From assembly GCA_947561715.1 (NCBI GenBank), contig OX387205.1, positions 11,847,001 through 11,911,000 of the forward strand: 64,000 nucleotides of DNA, written 5' to 3'. Below the pieces are notes generated by a model, which was not told the DNA's origin, ran no database searches, and saw only the letters and a program-made list of their open reading frames with translations. A program made the position numbers and the translations under genes. Below, in pieces: positions 32,525 through 45,686 of the stretch (position 1 is the first letter of the stretch; each line of letters starts with the position of its first letter). The DNA is from Ascidia mentula (Eukaryota; Chordata; Ascidiacea; Phlebobranchia; Ascidiidae).

Positions 32525-35500
32525 CTACAGCAGTCAAACATCAAATTTTAAACCGTATCGATTGCTTAAAACAAACACAATTCCTGTTAGGAGGTTTTGC
32601 TTTAACAAACTTTCTTTCGGGGAAAGTCGTATAATTTGGACCCTGCGTGTAATTTGGATTTTCCCTTTTTTAACAAATATACGCCAGAATCTTTAAAAAT
32701 GTTTTGTACAGCTTGAAAGAAGACTTGATAAAACGCGAAAGACAGGCGAGCTGAAACTTCTCGCAGTCCGGTAGTTACAGAAAGAAATTCAGAGTTTTTT
32801 TGTTTTAGAGATGAAACTTTATTTCATAACTGTATGTTGTATATCCAAGTGGGCATGATTTTTGCGTTGTATAACTGTAACTGCTTTCGGTATATTAAGC
32901 CCAATCTGATGCTTCCCAAGAGTAAAGTAGTTGGAAAAAATGTGTAGAAAGTTGTGTAATTTGGACCTGTATGATGTGTGTAATTTGGCCCGGGGCCACA
33001 GGAACTGATATCAATTATGTATTTATTATTATCAGAACACATTTTACACATGATCTATAATATTAGTCATATCTGAATAAAATATGTTATTGAAATATAG
33101 CTAACAATCAACTATATGTTTTTCAGCATTATTTTTAACTACCTGTTGATATAAATACTAATGAAAATTAGAAGTAAAATATCTTAAATTATTTGGGAAA
33201 CTTAAAAATACAGAATAAAGAAGATAAAACTAAGGTCCAGTCATCTTGTTACAGTAAAGAAGATGGTTAAAGTATCTGTATTTTATTAACACAGTGCATC
33301 TTGTAGGTCTAGAATTGCAACCTCAGTTTGTATCTACTGTCTCATTTTTTGCATTTGGTATTGTTAAGTCTTTGCATTATATTATTGTTTTTTATTCTCA
33401 AGGTTTTTTCGCTATTTCAATTATTTTTCTGTTCTTTTTTTATTGAATAAAATAAAATATTGTGGAAATGTACAAATAATGGGGACAAAATATTTATGTA
33501 AAGTTGCCATCACTTCTTAGAAACTGAGTGGAAAAGAAATCGCATAGATTGTAAGTGTTACAATTTGTACACGCTGCTGTTCCAAATTATACATTATAGG
33601 CGTGTAACACTTGTTCCAACATTTCCAAATACTAATTATTCCCTACATGAAAATAACAGCATTCTGTTTTTTGCTTTTAAAGAGTTAAGATGATAATTTA
33701 TCAAATCGTGTTAATAACTCTTTTGGTGAACATCTATATTTTTTAAGATTTGAACCGAAGTGGTCCAAATTAAACGACTTTTCTATCCTCTGCTACCTAA
33801 TGTTTTGACAAATTTCCCAAACCCTCTTCCGGGTATTTTGATAATCGGCTTCATGGATCATATCAAGCAGTTCTGGCATGTCGAATGCCATATGTATGTA
33901 TGTATGTATGCATAGGCTATGTGTATTGCTTTGGTAGTTATAATACATTGTTTTGGGCCGGTAAATGTCCTGCTGTGTAACTGAGAATAATTTTGTCACA
34001 ATGCAAAGGGTTTTGTATGGGGTCAGTGTTAAGTTGTTTTGGACAGTTTTGGTATTGGTTTTGGTCAGGCAGTTCGTTTGAAGGTGTTGTGGAAAATCTA
34101 GAGTATCAAAATGTTGAAGGGCATTTATGTGGAAAATTGAATCACAAGAAATCCCCTGATTCGTGATTTTGTGGCAGTGTCACCACTTAACAACTGACCT
34201 AGTAAAAATTCTTTTCGAGAAGACTGCCTAAATCGCTTCCTCAGTGGCATATTATGTGTCTTATTTATTTACAATCGCTCTGAAAAACAACATGAACTTA
34301 CTAATCACATACAATTGCAGTTAATCGTTTATGCATTGTAAATGCTTGTAAAGCATAACACGGCCGTTTTTTCTTTGAAATAAAAAAAATTCGACAGCTA
34401 TTTTCTTTCATATTTTATCACTTGGGAATGTCAGTTGAATCAACTGGTGGGGATTCTTGACACGATGTTGCATTAAGAGCTGTATCCCAAAAACCTCCCA
34501 ACATACAAATCCGGTCCGGCTTACCAATAAGAGCCAGATCTTCATTGATGCACTAAATAACACCGTACAATAGTGTCAAGGGGGCAGTAAATATCTTTTT
34601 GATGTATAATATTTAAGTACGGGACATTATGTTCAGTTTTGCAGATGGGACAAGCATACCTTCAGATTAATGCGCTTTCCCGGGTGAAACCTCTGATTGC
34701 CTAAATCGGCTTTAGAATACTTGAAAACGCCAACATCATCAGAAAGATCTTGTGGGTGTATTTTGCATTGTATTACTGCAACAAAAGTTATGAGAATCAC
34801 TCAAAATTTGAGTGGGAAATTTGTCGTAATAAAACCCACATCTCGAGGCATATATTAAACTGTTACTTACGTTCACATGTGGGTATCTCACGGTTCCACG
34901 CAGCTGGGTTCCCCTCGCAAACTATTTCGCCACCATAACTTGCTACATATCCTCCATTACACTCAACAACCACACTTGTACCAATTCTGGGACATGCAGT
35001 CCCGGATCTACACACAATTTGGCGGTTTGTTGTGTTCGTCAATCGGTTGCAGTGAGCCGGACATGAGGTGGTGTTAAAAGGCAAGTTCCATATGCCACCT
35101 ATTGTGCAGATTCGGATTGAATCGCCAGAGAGTTCTGCTTCACGGTCTTTGCACTTTAAACAACAAAAGTTGAAATTTTTAACACGTCGCTGATGAAGTG
35201 GTTCGCAAATGATGCCTTGGTTTAATGTTGTTAGTGCATCAAAATAATTTTTATTTCAATAATACACTGCGTGGCCTCTCAGCTGTTGCAATGATATGAT
35301 ATTAGGTAAGCGGACGCTAAAAACAACGGTCAACTTTCCACTGAAGAAGGTCAACAATTGCGTCGTTATGACATTTTTTGGTGATAAGTGCGCTACCAGG
35401 TGAAGAAAGTTAAAAACCACATTCTTAATGCCATAAAATGTTAACGTTGCTATTTTTTTTAGATTTAATCCACTATAATTGCGCTAGACCTGTCATCGGT

Positions 35501-38500
35501 TCGTGTGACTCAGGTGGCTGTATTATTTTAAATGCCGTTAAAATTGCGGCTTAAAAACCTTCGTCGAAGCCAAGCCAGTCAATGTGTCGCTGTTAATTCT
35601 TGCTGAACATATTTTTTACTGTCTCATTAATTGTCACTGTGACCAACCCACTTAGTGAGTGGGTTTACTGATATGCCCGCTGGTTAGGGTTTGTATTTCA
35701 ATGAGCTGACAGTGGAAAAAAGTCCCTCCTTAAGGCCGCATCTCTCAATTAAATCCTAAAAATTGAGTTTTAGAAGTCATTTGTTATTGTGCACCTGGTT
35801 ACAGTTTCTCTTGTTTGCCAAAAACAATTGCCGGGTCTGATGACTCATGAAGGGGGTCTACTATTGCTGAACAGAAAAAAAATTGATTGCAGCTGCATTA
35901 AGACAGCACATTGGGGGGTTTTGCAAAGGCTAACTGCTAAATTGTCAGTCCTAGGGGGTGTACAAACAGCCCCGGTGGGGCCCCAAGACAATTACAAGAC
36001 ATCTAATTCTTCATGAATTGTGTAGAGGAGGGTTGGTGGCTTCACTTAATCGCAAATGGAGGTAACTTTCTCTGATTCATTTTTTCACAAAACAAACCTA
36101 CACTTTTTTCTGCTTTTTTGACCAAAATAATGGCCAACAGAGGGTCAAAATGCCCCCGGGGGAGCAGTTTAAGTAGTTATTTTGATTATAAATTTGGCCA
36201 CAATTCCTTGCCAAGGGTCCGCACGAACAGAAAATCACAAATTGAACATACTTTCTCTGATTCATTTTTTCACAAAATCAACCTCAATATTTGGGTAGTT
36301 TTTCAGCTACATGTACAACAGCACCCTCTACCAATTTACTGCCTGACTAATAGCCCTGAAAAACAAACTAAAACTGCCCCAAACACGCTGAAAATCGCCC
36401 TGGCAACAGCCTGTTCATCTGCGCTCATTCAACCAGAACACTGGCGCCCATGCATGACCCATTGCATTGTTACACACAATTTTACTCTGTTACGCAGGAG
36501 TTCGAGAAGGGCAATTCCCAACCGGGAAAGTCTTTTCCATAGAAATACAGAGATGCGGCCTTTAAGGCTTATTGTTGCGCAACACACGTAAACAGGTTGC
36601 GCGCTTGTCGTCGGTAGAACGAACTAACAGTGAAGTCAAGAGACATCTGTATACTATTTGGCTTGCGTAGGGCGAGAAAGCCAGGTTTAAGTAGAATACA
36701 AAAATGCTTTACTTGTCAACGAGAGGGTCAGTGCACTGTTTAACGAGAAATCACCGCCATATACCTAGCGTTAAAACCAATCCTTCCTGATTTATTGCAA
36801 TCAACGACGATATCGGCTACCTGTGCCTTTTAAAAATATATGAAATATCACACTAGTAATTCGGTAACGTAGAAGACCATTAATAATTTGCAGTGTTCAA
36901 TTAGCACCTTTAGGTGAATTTGAGCGCCGGGAGGAAAAGTTTGACCGTTTTCGGACACGTTCACACCATCTGGAAGATCACCAGGTTGAACCGTGCAAGG
37001 AATCGCTGAAATTAGATTTAAGATAGGTTGGTTTGCAAAATTAATATATGTGAAGCTCACTAATTAAAATTCTTGTTGCCAATGATTACAAAGCATGACG
37101 TAAGTCTTACACAGAAAAAATAAAGCTAAGAATGCAAAAAACTACAATGTTTTTTTACGCAATCCATTATTCAAGAGACACCTTGGGTTGTGCAACATAT
37201 TGAAATCAGCATTTCGCTCAATGAAATTTTTTTTGTATATTTCGCAATTATCCAGATTATGCGCTTATATTTCGAAAATAATCTGTTATGCGGTTTGGGA
37301 TTTACCATTCCACTTGCAATTAAACAGATATATATGGGTAAACTGATTTATAGTGGTGTGTGGCCGATAACAGCATGACGTCACCACCCGTACGTGCCTT
37401 ATTTGTGACGTCAGTCAGGGCAGCTCCATATAATAATGGAGCTACACCAACTGCGTCATTCAAACTGATAATGGCACAAGTTCTTGCCGAAACGTTTATC
37501 GTATGAAACGTGACAATGTTGACAACAGTAAGGGCCAGTTTCTTTATTGTCAGAATTATGAGAAAATACGTAAATCTTGTTCCTAAACAGATTTGTTTCC
37601 ACACTGAATTTGGTTTTCCATTGATCAATTCGAAATATACTGAATTAGCCCCAGTACCCTACCACGTGAAAATAAAGACGGCATGTTGAGATTACGTGTG
37701 TATTTGTCGTATTAAAACCCACATCTCGAGGCATATATTAAACTGTTACTTACGTTCACATGTGGGTATCTCACGGTTCCACGCAGCTGGGTTCCCCTCG
37801 CATACTATTTCGCCACCATAACTTGCTACATATCCTCTATTACATCCAACAACCACACTTGTACCAATTCTGGGACATGCAGTCCTGGATGTACACACAA
37901 TTTGACCGTTTGTTGGGTTCGTCAATTGAATGCAGTGAGTCGGACATGAGGTGGTGTTAAAAGGCAAGTTCCATATGCCACCTATTGCGCAGATTCGAGT
38001 TGAATCGCCAGAGAGTTCTGCTTCACGGTCTTTACACTTAAAACAACAAAAGTTGCACGTCGCTGATAAAGTGGCTCGCAAATGATTCCTTGGTTTAATG
38101 TTGTTAGTACATCAAAAGAATTTTTATTTCAATAATCAGTGCGTGGCCTTTTAGCTGTTGCACTGATATGATATTAGGTAAGCGGACGCTAAAAACAATG
38201 GTCAACTTTCCACTAAAGAAGGTCAACAATTGCGTCGTTATGACATTTTGTGGGGTACAAGTGCGCTATCAGGTAAAGAAAGTTAAAAACCACATTCTTA
38301 ATGCCATAAAATGTTAACGTTGCTATTTATTTTAGATTTAATCCACTATAACTGCGCTAGACCCGTCATCGGTTCGTGTGACTCAGGTGGCTGTATTATT
38401 TTAAATGCCGTAAAAATTGCGGTTTGAAAACCTTCGTCGAAGCCAAGAAAGTCAATGTGTCGCTTTTTGTTCTTGCTTTTTACTGTCTCATTCATTGTCA

Positions 38501-41500
38501 CTGTGACCAACCCACTTAGTGAGTGGGTTTACTGATATGTCAGCTGGTTAGGGTTTGTATTTCAATGAGCTGACAGTGGAAAAGTCCCTCCTTAAGGCTT
38601 ATTGTTGCGCAACACACGTAAACAGGTTGCGCGGTTGTCGTCGGTAGAACGAACTAATAGTGAAGTCAAGAGACATCTGTATACTATTGGGCTTGCATAG
38701 GGCGAGAAGTCCAACTTTAAGTAAAAGATAAAAATACTTTACTTGTTAACATGAGGGTCAGTGCACTGTTTAACGAGAAATCACCGCCATATATCTTAGC
38801 GTTAAAACCAATCCTTCCTGATTTATTGCAATCAACGACGATTTCGGCTACCTGTGCCTTTTAAAGTATATGAAATATCACACTAGTATGTCGGTAACGA
38901 AGAAGATCATTAATAATTTGAAGTGTTAAATTATCACCTTTAGGTGAATTTGAGCGCCGGGAGGAAACGTTTGACCGTTTTCGGACACGTTCACACCATC
39001 TGGAAGATCATCAGGTTGAATCGTGCAAGGAATCACTGAAATTAGATTCAAGAGATGTTGGTTTGCAAAATTGATGTATGTGAAGCTCACTAATTAAAAT
39101 TCTTGTTGCCAATGATTACAAAGCATGACTTAAGTCTTACACAGAAAAAATAAAGCTAAGAATGCAAAAAAATACAATGTTTTTTTTACGCAATCCATTA
39201 TTCAAGAGACACATTGGGTTGTGCAACATATTGAAATCAGCATTTCGCTCAATGAAAAAAATCGTTTGTATTTTGCAATTATCCAGATTATGCGCTTATA
39301 TTTGGAAATGATTTGGGATTTACCATTCCACTTGCAATTAAACAGATATATATGGGTAAACAGATTTATAGTCGTGTGTGGCCGATAACAGCATGACGTC
39401 ACCACCCGTACGTGCCTTATTTGTGACGTCAGTCAGGGCAGCTCCATATAATAATGGAGTTACACCAACTGCGTCATTCAAACTGATAATGGCACAAGTT
39501 CTTACCGAAACGTTTATCGTATGAAACATGACAATGTTGACAACAGTGAGGGCCAGTTTCTTTATTGTCAGAATTATGAGCAAATCCGTAAATCTTGTTT
39601 CTAAACAGATTTGTTTCCACACTGAATTTGGTTTTTCCATTGATCAATTCGAAATATACTGAATTAGCCCTTTGTACCCTACCATGTGAAAATAAAGAAA
39701 GACGATATGTTGAGATTACGTGTGTAAATACAAAGCAAGCCATGCAGCTATTGTTTAGAGAAGGTATGTGCGTACTCAAGCCAACATTATCAAGTTCTGT
39801 TACATTAAAAACCAACAAATCAATATTCTGCGTGATAAAAGCTTCAATTTCCAAGTTACCGTCACATGTCGGCAATTCCCGCCACCATTCACCGCTGTCC
39901 AAACAGGCGGCCTTTTTCCTTCCAAGTAAAACGTAACCATCAGCACAACTAAATCGGAACAGGCGACGACTTGGATGAGAGATTCGCTCAGAACGAAGAT
40001 GGGGAGATTGGATATCACAGTTGCCTGCCTTTAAACACGGTTGGTTAAAACTAAACGCAGAGGACTTCCACTTTTACCTGGAAGCTAGATGTTTAGATCA
40101 AACACATAAACCAAACAACATCAGATCAGGTTGGTTTTTGTTTGTCCAAAAGAGCCGTGTCATGGTTTTTAAATTACATGCATTGGTCATTATTTTGTGA
40201 ATGAAGAATTGGTTTATTGTTTACAAGCGTTGGAAGACCATTTAGTAACAAGATATCGATTTTATTACCAACGTCTTCGAGAGGATATCCAGTAGATTTA
40301 GGAATTGACTGAGTGGTGGCAACCGTGCTTGTAGTTGTTGGTAAAATTTCTAAAAATAAGTTTCACCATTAGGAAATTCTCATTGCAAGATGAAAGTCAA
40401 TTTATGTATATATGTATAAATAAAACGTGGTAAATGGAATGTAAGGTTGCACACATTTGGCAATCAAGTATTCAGTTAACCTGAAGTTATTCATTTATTT
40501 ATTTTTTATTTAACACCTGTGCAGCCCGCAGGGCAGACACAAGAACCTATCGCATTACAATGTCCACCATTCAGACACGGACAGTCTTAAAAGAATGTTT
40601 TTAAAATATAACATAAATCTATTGGAAAAGTGTTCATTTGAAAAACCTCTTTCACAGAGAATTTTTTTAGGATGTGAGCAGTCTCCGTTTTTCCAACATT
40701 GCGTCGATGTCCAACTGGGCGTTCGAATCGAGCCACACTTGTGAGTAGACATGGAGGTGCAATAACCAGTAGTCGGAAGAACAACTAGTGAACGCCAGTT
40801 TTCAAATTCATAAACACTGTTGTCCAACCAGAAACGTTTACATCTCCAATATTTATTACATCTTTGCTCCAACCCAATCCAATAAAAATCTTAAACAAAA
40901 CAATGGGTTAGTCCTTTTTGGACATTAAAAAAACATGAAACAGATGTTTTTATTCACTTGTGTATAAGCTGCAGACAGATGGCCACTGTTTCGACCTAAA
41001 AGGTCTCATCAGTGCAGCTGGTGTGACTATAAGACGAACTTTGCAGACCAAACGGCCAAGCAAAGACTTCCACTTTGTGGTGACTATACAGTCACCGTCA
41101 TCCGTTGGGCACCAAACTAGGTGCAACCTTACGGAGCAAACAAGGTGGAAACACTACGACCAAGCAAGCTTAACCAATAGTGCCGTCAGGCCCCGTGTCA
41201 CAATAATCATATGATAAGCATGTGGAGCCAATAATATGAATTATTCACCTTTGTCAGTTTATAAATAGGTATTTAGATTTTTGTATTAACAAAGTTATGG
41301 TATCAAAAAAACTATCTTTGTACTCAACTTCCCAGTGGAAACTGGTAATCTTGTACAAGTTGGCCTTTTTCATATTTAAAACATTGATAACTATTGTTAA
41401 CTTTTGCTGATTCAAATATTATTTTCAAAAATAACTACCAAAAAATGTTTTTTTTAAAAAAAAGAATGTTTGCCTAAAAATGCTAAAAAAAAACATAAAC

Positions 41501-44500
41501 ACTACCGGTTAGTGTTGAGTCCATATGATCTCCAATGGCTATAAATACATCTTTTGTTTTTATCATGACCATGCTAGCACCATAACTTTTACAGTGAACT
41601 TTGGCCTGTGGCTGGCTTTTTGTTTCGTCAAAAAACAAATACTCTTTTCCATCATAAAAGAAAGTGGAACTTGGATCTGAAACAACAAACATTTGGTATC
41701 AGTTATGTTATTGTAGTCTCTGTGAATTGTGAAATAAAATAAAACACCTGATAATGGACTGCATGGATCATTTTCACAGTGTTTTCTTTCTACATTTTTC
41801 CCCCTGCACATGACAGTATTAGGAGGTGAATTCGGACATTCCCTTCTCCTTAATTGAAACCCTGAGCCACATGTGGAAGTGCAAGGACCCCATAAGTTCC
41901 ATTCACCCCAACTGTTCCATGTGACTACCCAAAAAGACCAATTTTGGTAAACAGGCGTTGAACTTGGTTACTTCTATGCAATACCTTCACAAGTTGGAGT
42001 TTCTGCAGACGATTTACCCAAATGACAACGAACACTTCGGGCACCAACTAATCGCAAGGTATTTTCACATGCAAAAGTTACCATACTTTCACTCCGATGG
42101 GTGATGGAACCACCAGTAGGTGGTGCAAGATGGCTACAAGCTAAAAAAACATCAAGTGTTTTTTTATAGAATTGTGAGGACATAGTAAAATAATTGAAAC
42201 AAAACTAACATGTAGCTATTTGTCTTCGATTGATTTGTCAATTTTGGTGAAAAATACTTTACTTTAAGTGCATATAAAAAACCTAAGAATTTTCTAGTTA
42301 GCTTGTAGTATGCTGATATTTTTAACACTAATTCACTATTAGTGCACATAAACACTGACTGTGCAGGCTGTACCCATCAATCAGTAAGCAATTGCAGAGA
42401 GTTAGAACTGGACAAATAAAAATAACGCAAAAATAAATTTGATTGCAAGGTCAGAATGTTTCTGTTTATACATTCTAACCATGTAGTCAATGCCAACAAG
42501 CAAATTCTTGTCTTTAAGTTATACTTACGAATTGGATCACAAGAAAGAGGTTGAGGAAACCAACTTCCTTTAATGGTGCATGTGACATTTCCCTGACCCT
42601 GAAGTCTATATCCATTGTTGCATTCAACTCGAACCACAGTGTTGATAGCATACACATGTTGGAATGGAACAAGGCGGCCATTTTGCACACCAAAATTTTT
42701 ACATTTTACTTCTGCAAATCAATAATTATTTCTGTGAATGAAAATTGTGAAATAAATCTGCTAATTCTTGCAAGCACTGAGGCTCTTTTGTTTTTAATCT
42801 CTTGTTGTTCTGCATTTTTTACACTGATGATGCTGTTCAAAGCGAAATATATTTGTCTCAAATAACAAGCTGACAGATTTTAACCTACTGGAATACCGTG
42901 AATGTTTGTGGTAAATCTACATGCCATAACCAGTACAGTTGCATACTAGCATTTAAATTAAATCAAATCAGAAAAAAAATAACCAACCAACACAGCTGGG
43001 TTGTGAACTTGACCATTTTTCTGTTGGTAAACACTCAATGTGGTTTGCGCCTTCTAACCGATAACCATGCCAGCATGTGAAAGCAACTGAGGTTCCCATT
43101 GGATGGCCCACACCTGTCTGTAAACTTGGCTGCATTTCACCATTCTGTAAGTGGTGTATTGGGGGACATTTCTTAACTGAAAAACAATATTTCTTTAAAA
43201 ATTACAGGATACAAAATTTCTCATGCGTTAACTTTTTAGATATTTTGTGATTAGACATCACATCAAATTTTAGACACTGGTTTCAGAATTTTAGGTGCAG
43301 TATTTAAATCTTTACAACTTTTTTAACTGAGAACATTAATTCACAGCAAGTATCCTACAAAACACTTACCCACACAACTTATAGTATCAGGATTTGCACT
43401 CCATTTTCTTCTCGAATTACATAAAACTGTTTTGAGTTTAGATGATGTTCCTGCTATTTTGAAACCTCTATCACATGCATATGTTACTTGTGTACCAGGC
43501 AAAAGATATGGTTTATTAGGGTTTTGGTAGGTTATGGAGACCACCGCATTTGACAGACGTTCAGGGCATTGTCGACATTTCAGATCTGTCACAATACAAT
43601 TGAATTAATTAAATTGCAATTGAATACAATTTAATAACAGATAAAAAACTTATTTCTGTGGATATGGTTCATCAAATCTGGACGTTTAGGTTTTTTGTTA
43701 CTAAAGCAAAATTCACAACTATTTCCACTGTACCCAAAATATGTCCATTATTGAGACATCTATTTGTAGAAGTTAGGCACAGATATTTACAGATAAACAG
43801 TAAAATAGGAATGAAAAAAGGAGTTACTAGTACTGTTGACAGTTATTGGCAGAGTAAAATTTTAAAAATTTAATAAAGGCAAATGAATTCCTTGAATGGA
43901 GGTTTGGGCGCATTGTGTCTGTTTTCAAGAAAACTTGTAATTTCCTGGACGAAGACCAATCATTGGCAATAAGTTAATCCAAATTTGTAGGGTTATTTGA
44001 TAAATTTCAATTGTAAGCATGACCAAAAAAATTGTATTACCCTCAGAGCAGGTGGTGCCTCCAAAATCTGGTGTACAAGTACACGTAAAGCCATTAACTT
44101 CATCCTGGCATGTGCCATCATTTTGACATGGATTACTTTCACATTCATCACCTAACAGTTAGTTAGCCAGTTATGGTATAATAGCAACATTTTGTGTTCG
44201 AAAAACTTTGTTAGTGGTTAATTACAAAAAGCCCCCACATAAAAAAACTTTTTAGGACAATTACGGGTATTCTACGTTTGCACACTTACTGCAAGCTTCG
44301 TCTGCAACTGTTATATCATCCAAGCTGACAGTGCCAGATGTTGCCACAAATGACACTTGTCTGCCTACTCGATTTTGTTTTACCGTCAATTCTCCAGGCA
44401 TCCATAGACTGCGTGATACACGATCCCTCCATCTGCATTAATAAAACATTTCGCTGCAAAAATGGAAATACGCAACTGGTGCATTGTTTTGCATATTAAA

Positions 44501-45311
44501 AACATTACCGTATACTTCCAGATATCTTCAAGACCAAGTGAGAGTTGGAATAGTGAAGTTTGTAAAAAAAGTTAAAGCACTTGTCATTGCCTGATTGCAG
44601 GATTACTGGTGATGAAAGTGACTTTTCACTGGTGTAAAATGAAGCATCAACAACATAACCTGCAAGGCAATTTTCAACTCTTTATATGTAAAATACGGAT
44701 TGGCGACGACCAGTTTGTTTGAATGCAAAAGAACGAAAATAACACCTCTTCTGTTATTGCGATCAGTGTATGTGAAACGGCGTCTCCAACCTTCTAAAGG
44801 ACTAGATGTGTAACCACAAGTTGGACTGTGGAAATTTTCAAAGTCGCAATCCAAATGAACTATTGAGAAAACGACAATAGTAAAATACGTGTTTATCTTG
44901 ATAGTTAGTTGATAGCAGTTACCATGGCAATTGGCAGACCCTTCCCAAATTGCATCGGCAGTACAAACAGCAAATGAGCTTCCAGTGTTTCGAAATCCCT
45001 CGTTGCAGACAAATCGAACACGTGACCCGAAGACGTAATCCACACCGCGGTCCTCCACTCGGCCATTTGGTGGCGCATCAGGAGCATTACATCGCCTTAC
45101 TTAAAATATATTTCACTTTATCAGGTGCAAAATACATCTGTAGAAGGTTGGAAATGAAACTATCCAATTTTGTAGGTTTAATCTGGTTTTCTTTTGAAAT
45201 TTGCAGCTTTCAAAAGATCATCAGTGAAAAGGAAAGACAAAACTTAGAATGTTTCTATTCTTACTTTCGCATGACTGTGACTTCTCTTTGGAACAGTGCA
45301 TGCAATTTCCG
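32472..45311 (-). CDS. Gene A3, internally rearranged A copy, probably impaired at both ends
   Basis: Exons: 45311-45265 (fused remnant), 45099-44923 (CCP3), 44859-44746, 44659-44509, 44432-44290 (MAM), 44151-44041 (EGF1), 43585-43370 (CCP4), 43176-42988, 42711-42529, 42140-41985 (CCP5-7), 41924-41748 (TSP1), 41676-41506, 40889-40647 (lectin), 40585 to about 40512 (EGF2, cut), 40349-40269 (linker), 40024-39860 (CCP14), 39035-38938 and 38036-37754 (CCP15-16), 37005-36908 and 35153-34871 (second CCP15-16), 32524-32472 (broken C-terminal exon). A deletion removed the end of EGF2, EGF3 and CCP8-13. The 5' fused exon leaves the wrong phase for CCP3. The middle of the gene is intact. Confidence 0.75.
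34871..37005 (-). CDS. A3 second CCP15-CCP16 cassette
   Basis: Exon 37005-36908 ([13 protein letters not shown]) and exon 35153-34871 ([11 protein letters not shown], then [14 protein letters not shown] to IPTC). The intron between them holds the 828-base TTAA element. The frame is open and all CCP cysteines are present. Confidence 0.85.
35734..36561. mobile_element. 828-bp non-autonomous element at a TTAA site
   Basis: The ends are inverted (GGCCGCATCTCT and AGAGATGCGGCC) and flanked by TTAA at 35730-35733 and 36562-36565. Empty TTAA sites exist at about 38592 and 54675 in the paralogous introns. It is more GC-rich than its surroundings, with an internal repeat of CTCTGATTCATTTTTTCAC near 36070 and 36255. 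TTAA duplication suggests a piggyBac-type transposase in trans; the ends do not match a family I know. Confidence 0.85.
37754..39035 (-). CDS. A3 first CCP15-CCP16 cassette
   Basis: Exon 39035-38938 and exon 38036-37754 ([32 protein letters not shown]). It is duplicated with its upstream intron; the second cassette follows at 37005. The exit phase (1) does not match the entry phase of a plain CCP15 half only if exons are skipped; as ordered, the frame holds. Confidence 0.8.
39860..40349 (-). CDS. A3 linker exon and CCP14
   Basis: Linker 40349-40269 and CCP14 40024-39860, with the same lengths as in A2 and A4. The long deletion before the linker leaves its acceptor untouched. Confidence 0.82.
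40512..40889 (-). CDS. A3 second lectin exon and truncated EGF2
   Basis: Lectin exon 40889-40647 is intact. EGF2 (from 40585) keeps [11 protein letters not shown] and CVCPAGC but is cut at about 40512, where an AT-rich filler joins to the intron before the linker. The final EGF cysteine and the normal donor are lost; a GTGTTA at the break could act as a donor in phase 1. Confidence 0.75.
40958..41240 (-). mobile_element. 283-bp hammerhead-bearing repeat element
   Basis: Inserted between the two lectin exons of A3, with an 8-bp duplication TTATTCAC at 40950-40957 and 41241-41248; A2 shows the empty site at about 19990. No inverted ends. On the minus strand a complete hammerhead lies near the 3' end. 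Other short hairpins (GGTGAC/GTCACC near 41081, GCACC/GGTGC near 41112) suggest a structured RNA. Likely a small retroelement of the hammerhead-bearing kind (Penelope-like or SINE-like), family not settled. Confidence 0.8.
40968..41018 (-). ncRNA. Type I hammerhead ribozyme, all core elements present
   Basis: Reading the minus strand from 41018: GCTGCA (stem I), CTGATGA, GACC-TTTTA-GGTC (stem II), GAAA, CAG-TGGCCAT-CTG (stem III), T, C, then TGCAGC (stem I). A15.1-U16.1 pairs, the cleavage triplet is GTC, and every stem is fully complementary. The open stem I makes it type I. Seen directly in sequence; cleavage is predicted, not shown. Confidence 0.88.
41506..41924 (-). CDS. A3 TSP1 (remodelled) and first lectin exon
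   Basis: TSP1 exon 41924-41748 uses the new TTTTTGGGTAG acceptor, leaving a 60-base intron after CCP7. It keeps the tryptophan that A2 lost. Lectin exon 41676-41506 is normal. Confidence 0.78.
41985..43585 (-). CDS. A3 CCP4 to CCP7
   Basis: 43585-43370, 43176-42988, 42711-42529 and 42140-41985, with normal lengths and cysteines. CCP4 is the 4a subtype ([19 protein letters not shown]). The CCP5 donor is GTTGGT instead of GTTTGT. Confidence 0.87.
44041..45099 (-). CDS. A3 CCP3, MAM domain and EGF1
   Basis: 45099-44923, 44859-44746, 44659-44509, 44432-44290 and 44151-44041. Lengths equal those in A1 and A2; the MAM sequence is almost the same as A2. Confidence 0.88.
45265..45311 (-). pseudogene. 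A3 collapsed N-proximal CCP exon
   Basis: A deletion fuses the start of the first CCP exon (EIACTVPKR) to the last few bases of the third. It removes about 620 bases present in A2 and shifts the exit phase from 1 to 0, out of register with CCP3. Confidence 0.78.
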
Positions 45312-45488
45312 CTATGGCCAAACATAAACCAGACATTGTGAAAATTGCAATCTAATGTGGTGCTGTCGCGTATTTGTAATTGCGTGATATTATCACTGTA
45401 ACACTAATCTTCGCATTAAGCCTTCTAATTATACAACTCCCTCTTTTGTTGACACGTGTTGTTAGTATCCTTTTCGACTAATTACTAC

Positions 45489-45686
45489 CTTGGGGTGTGT
45501 CACGGTCACGGATGCAGGACGGCGCTTTGCCGGACCATTTTTTATCGCTTCTGCATTTTCTTGACGTCCTGCCTATCGTTTGATAGCCAACGTTGCAATA
45601 ATATTTAGCTTTCGTTCCGTACTTTTTTGCACGTGGATAGCGAATTTTTCCATTGGGGATTACGGTCAGCGGCGGACAAGGAACAT
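45489..45686 (-). CDS. Extra CCP exon found only in unit 3
   Basis: DVPCPPLTVIPNGKIRYP, AKYYCNVGYQTIG, KWSGKAPSC, phase 1 at both ends. It lies just upstream of the collapsed A3 exon and may be an ancestral N-terminal A module lost from the other units. Confidence 0.82.

Noticed and set aside
36118-36591. 157-codon plus-strand frame in the TTAA element
   Set aside because: It crosses the element's right end into host sequence and shows no transposase motif.
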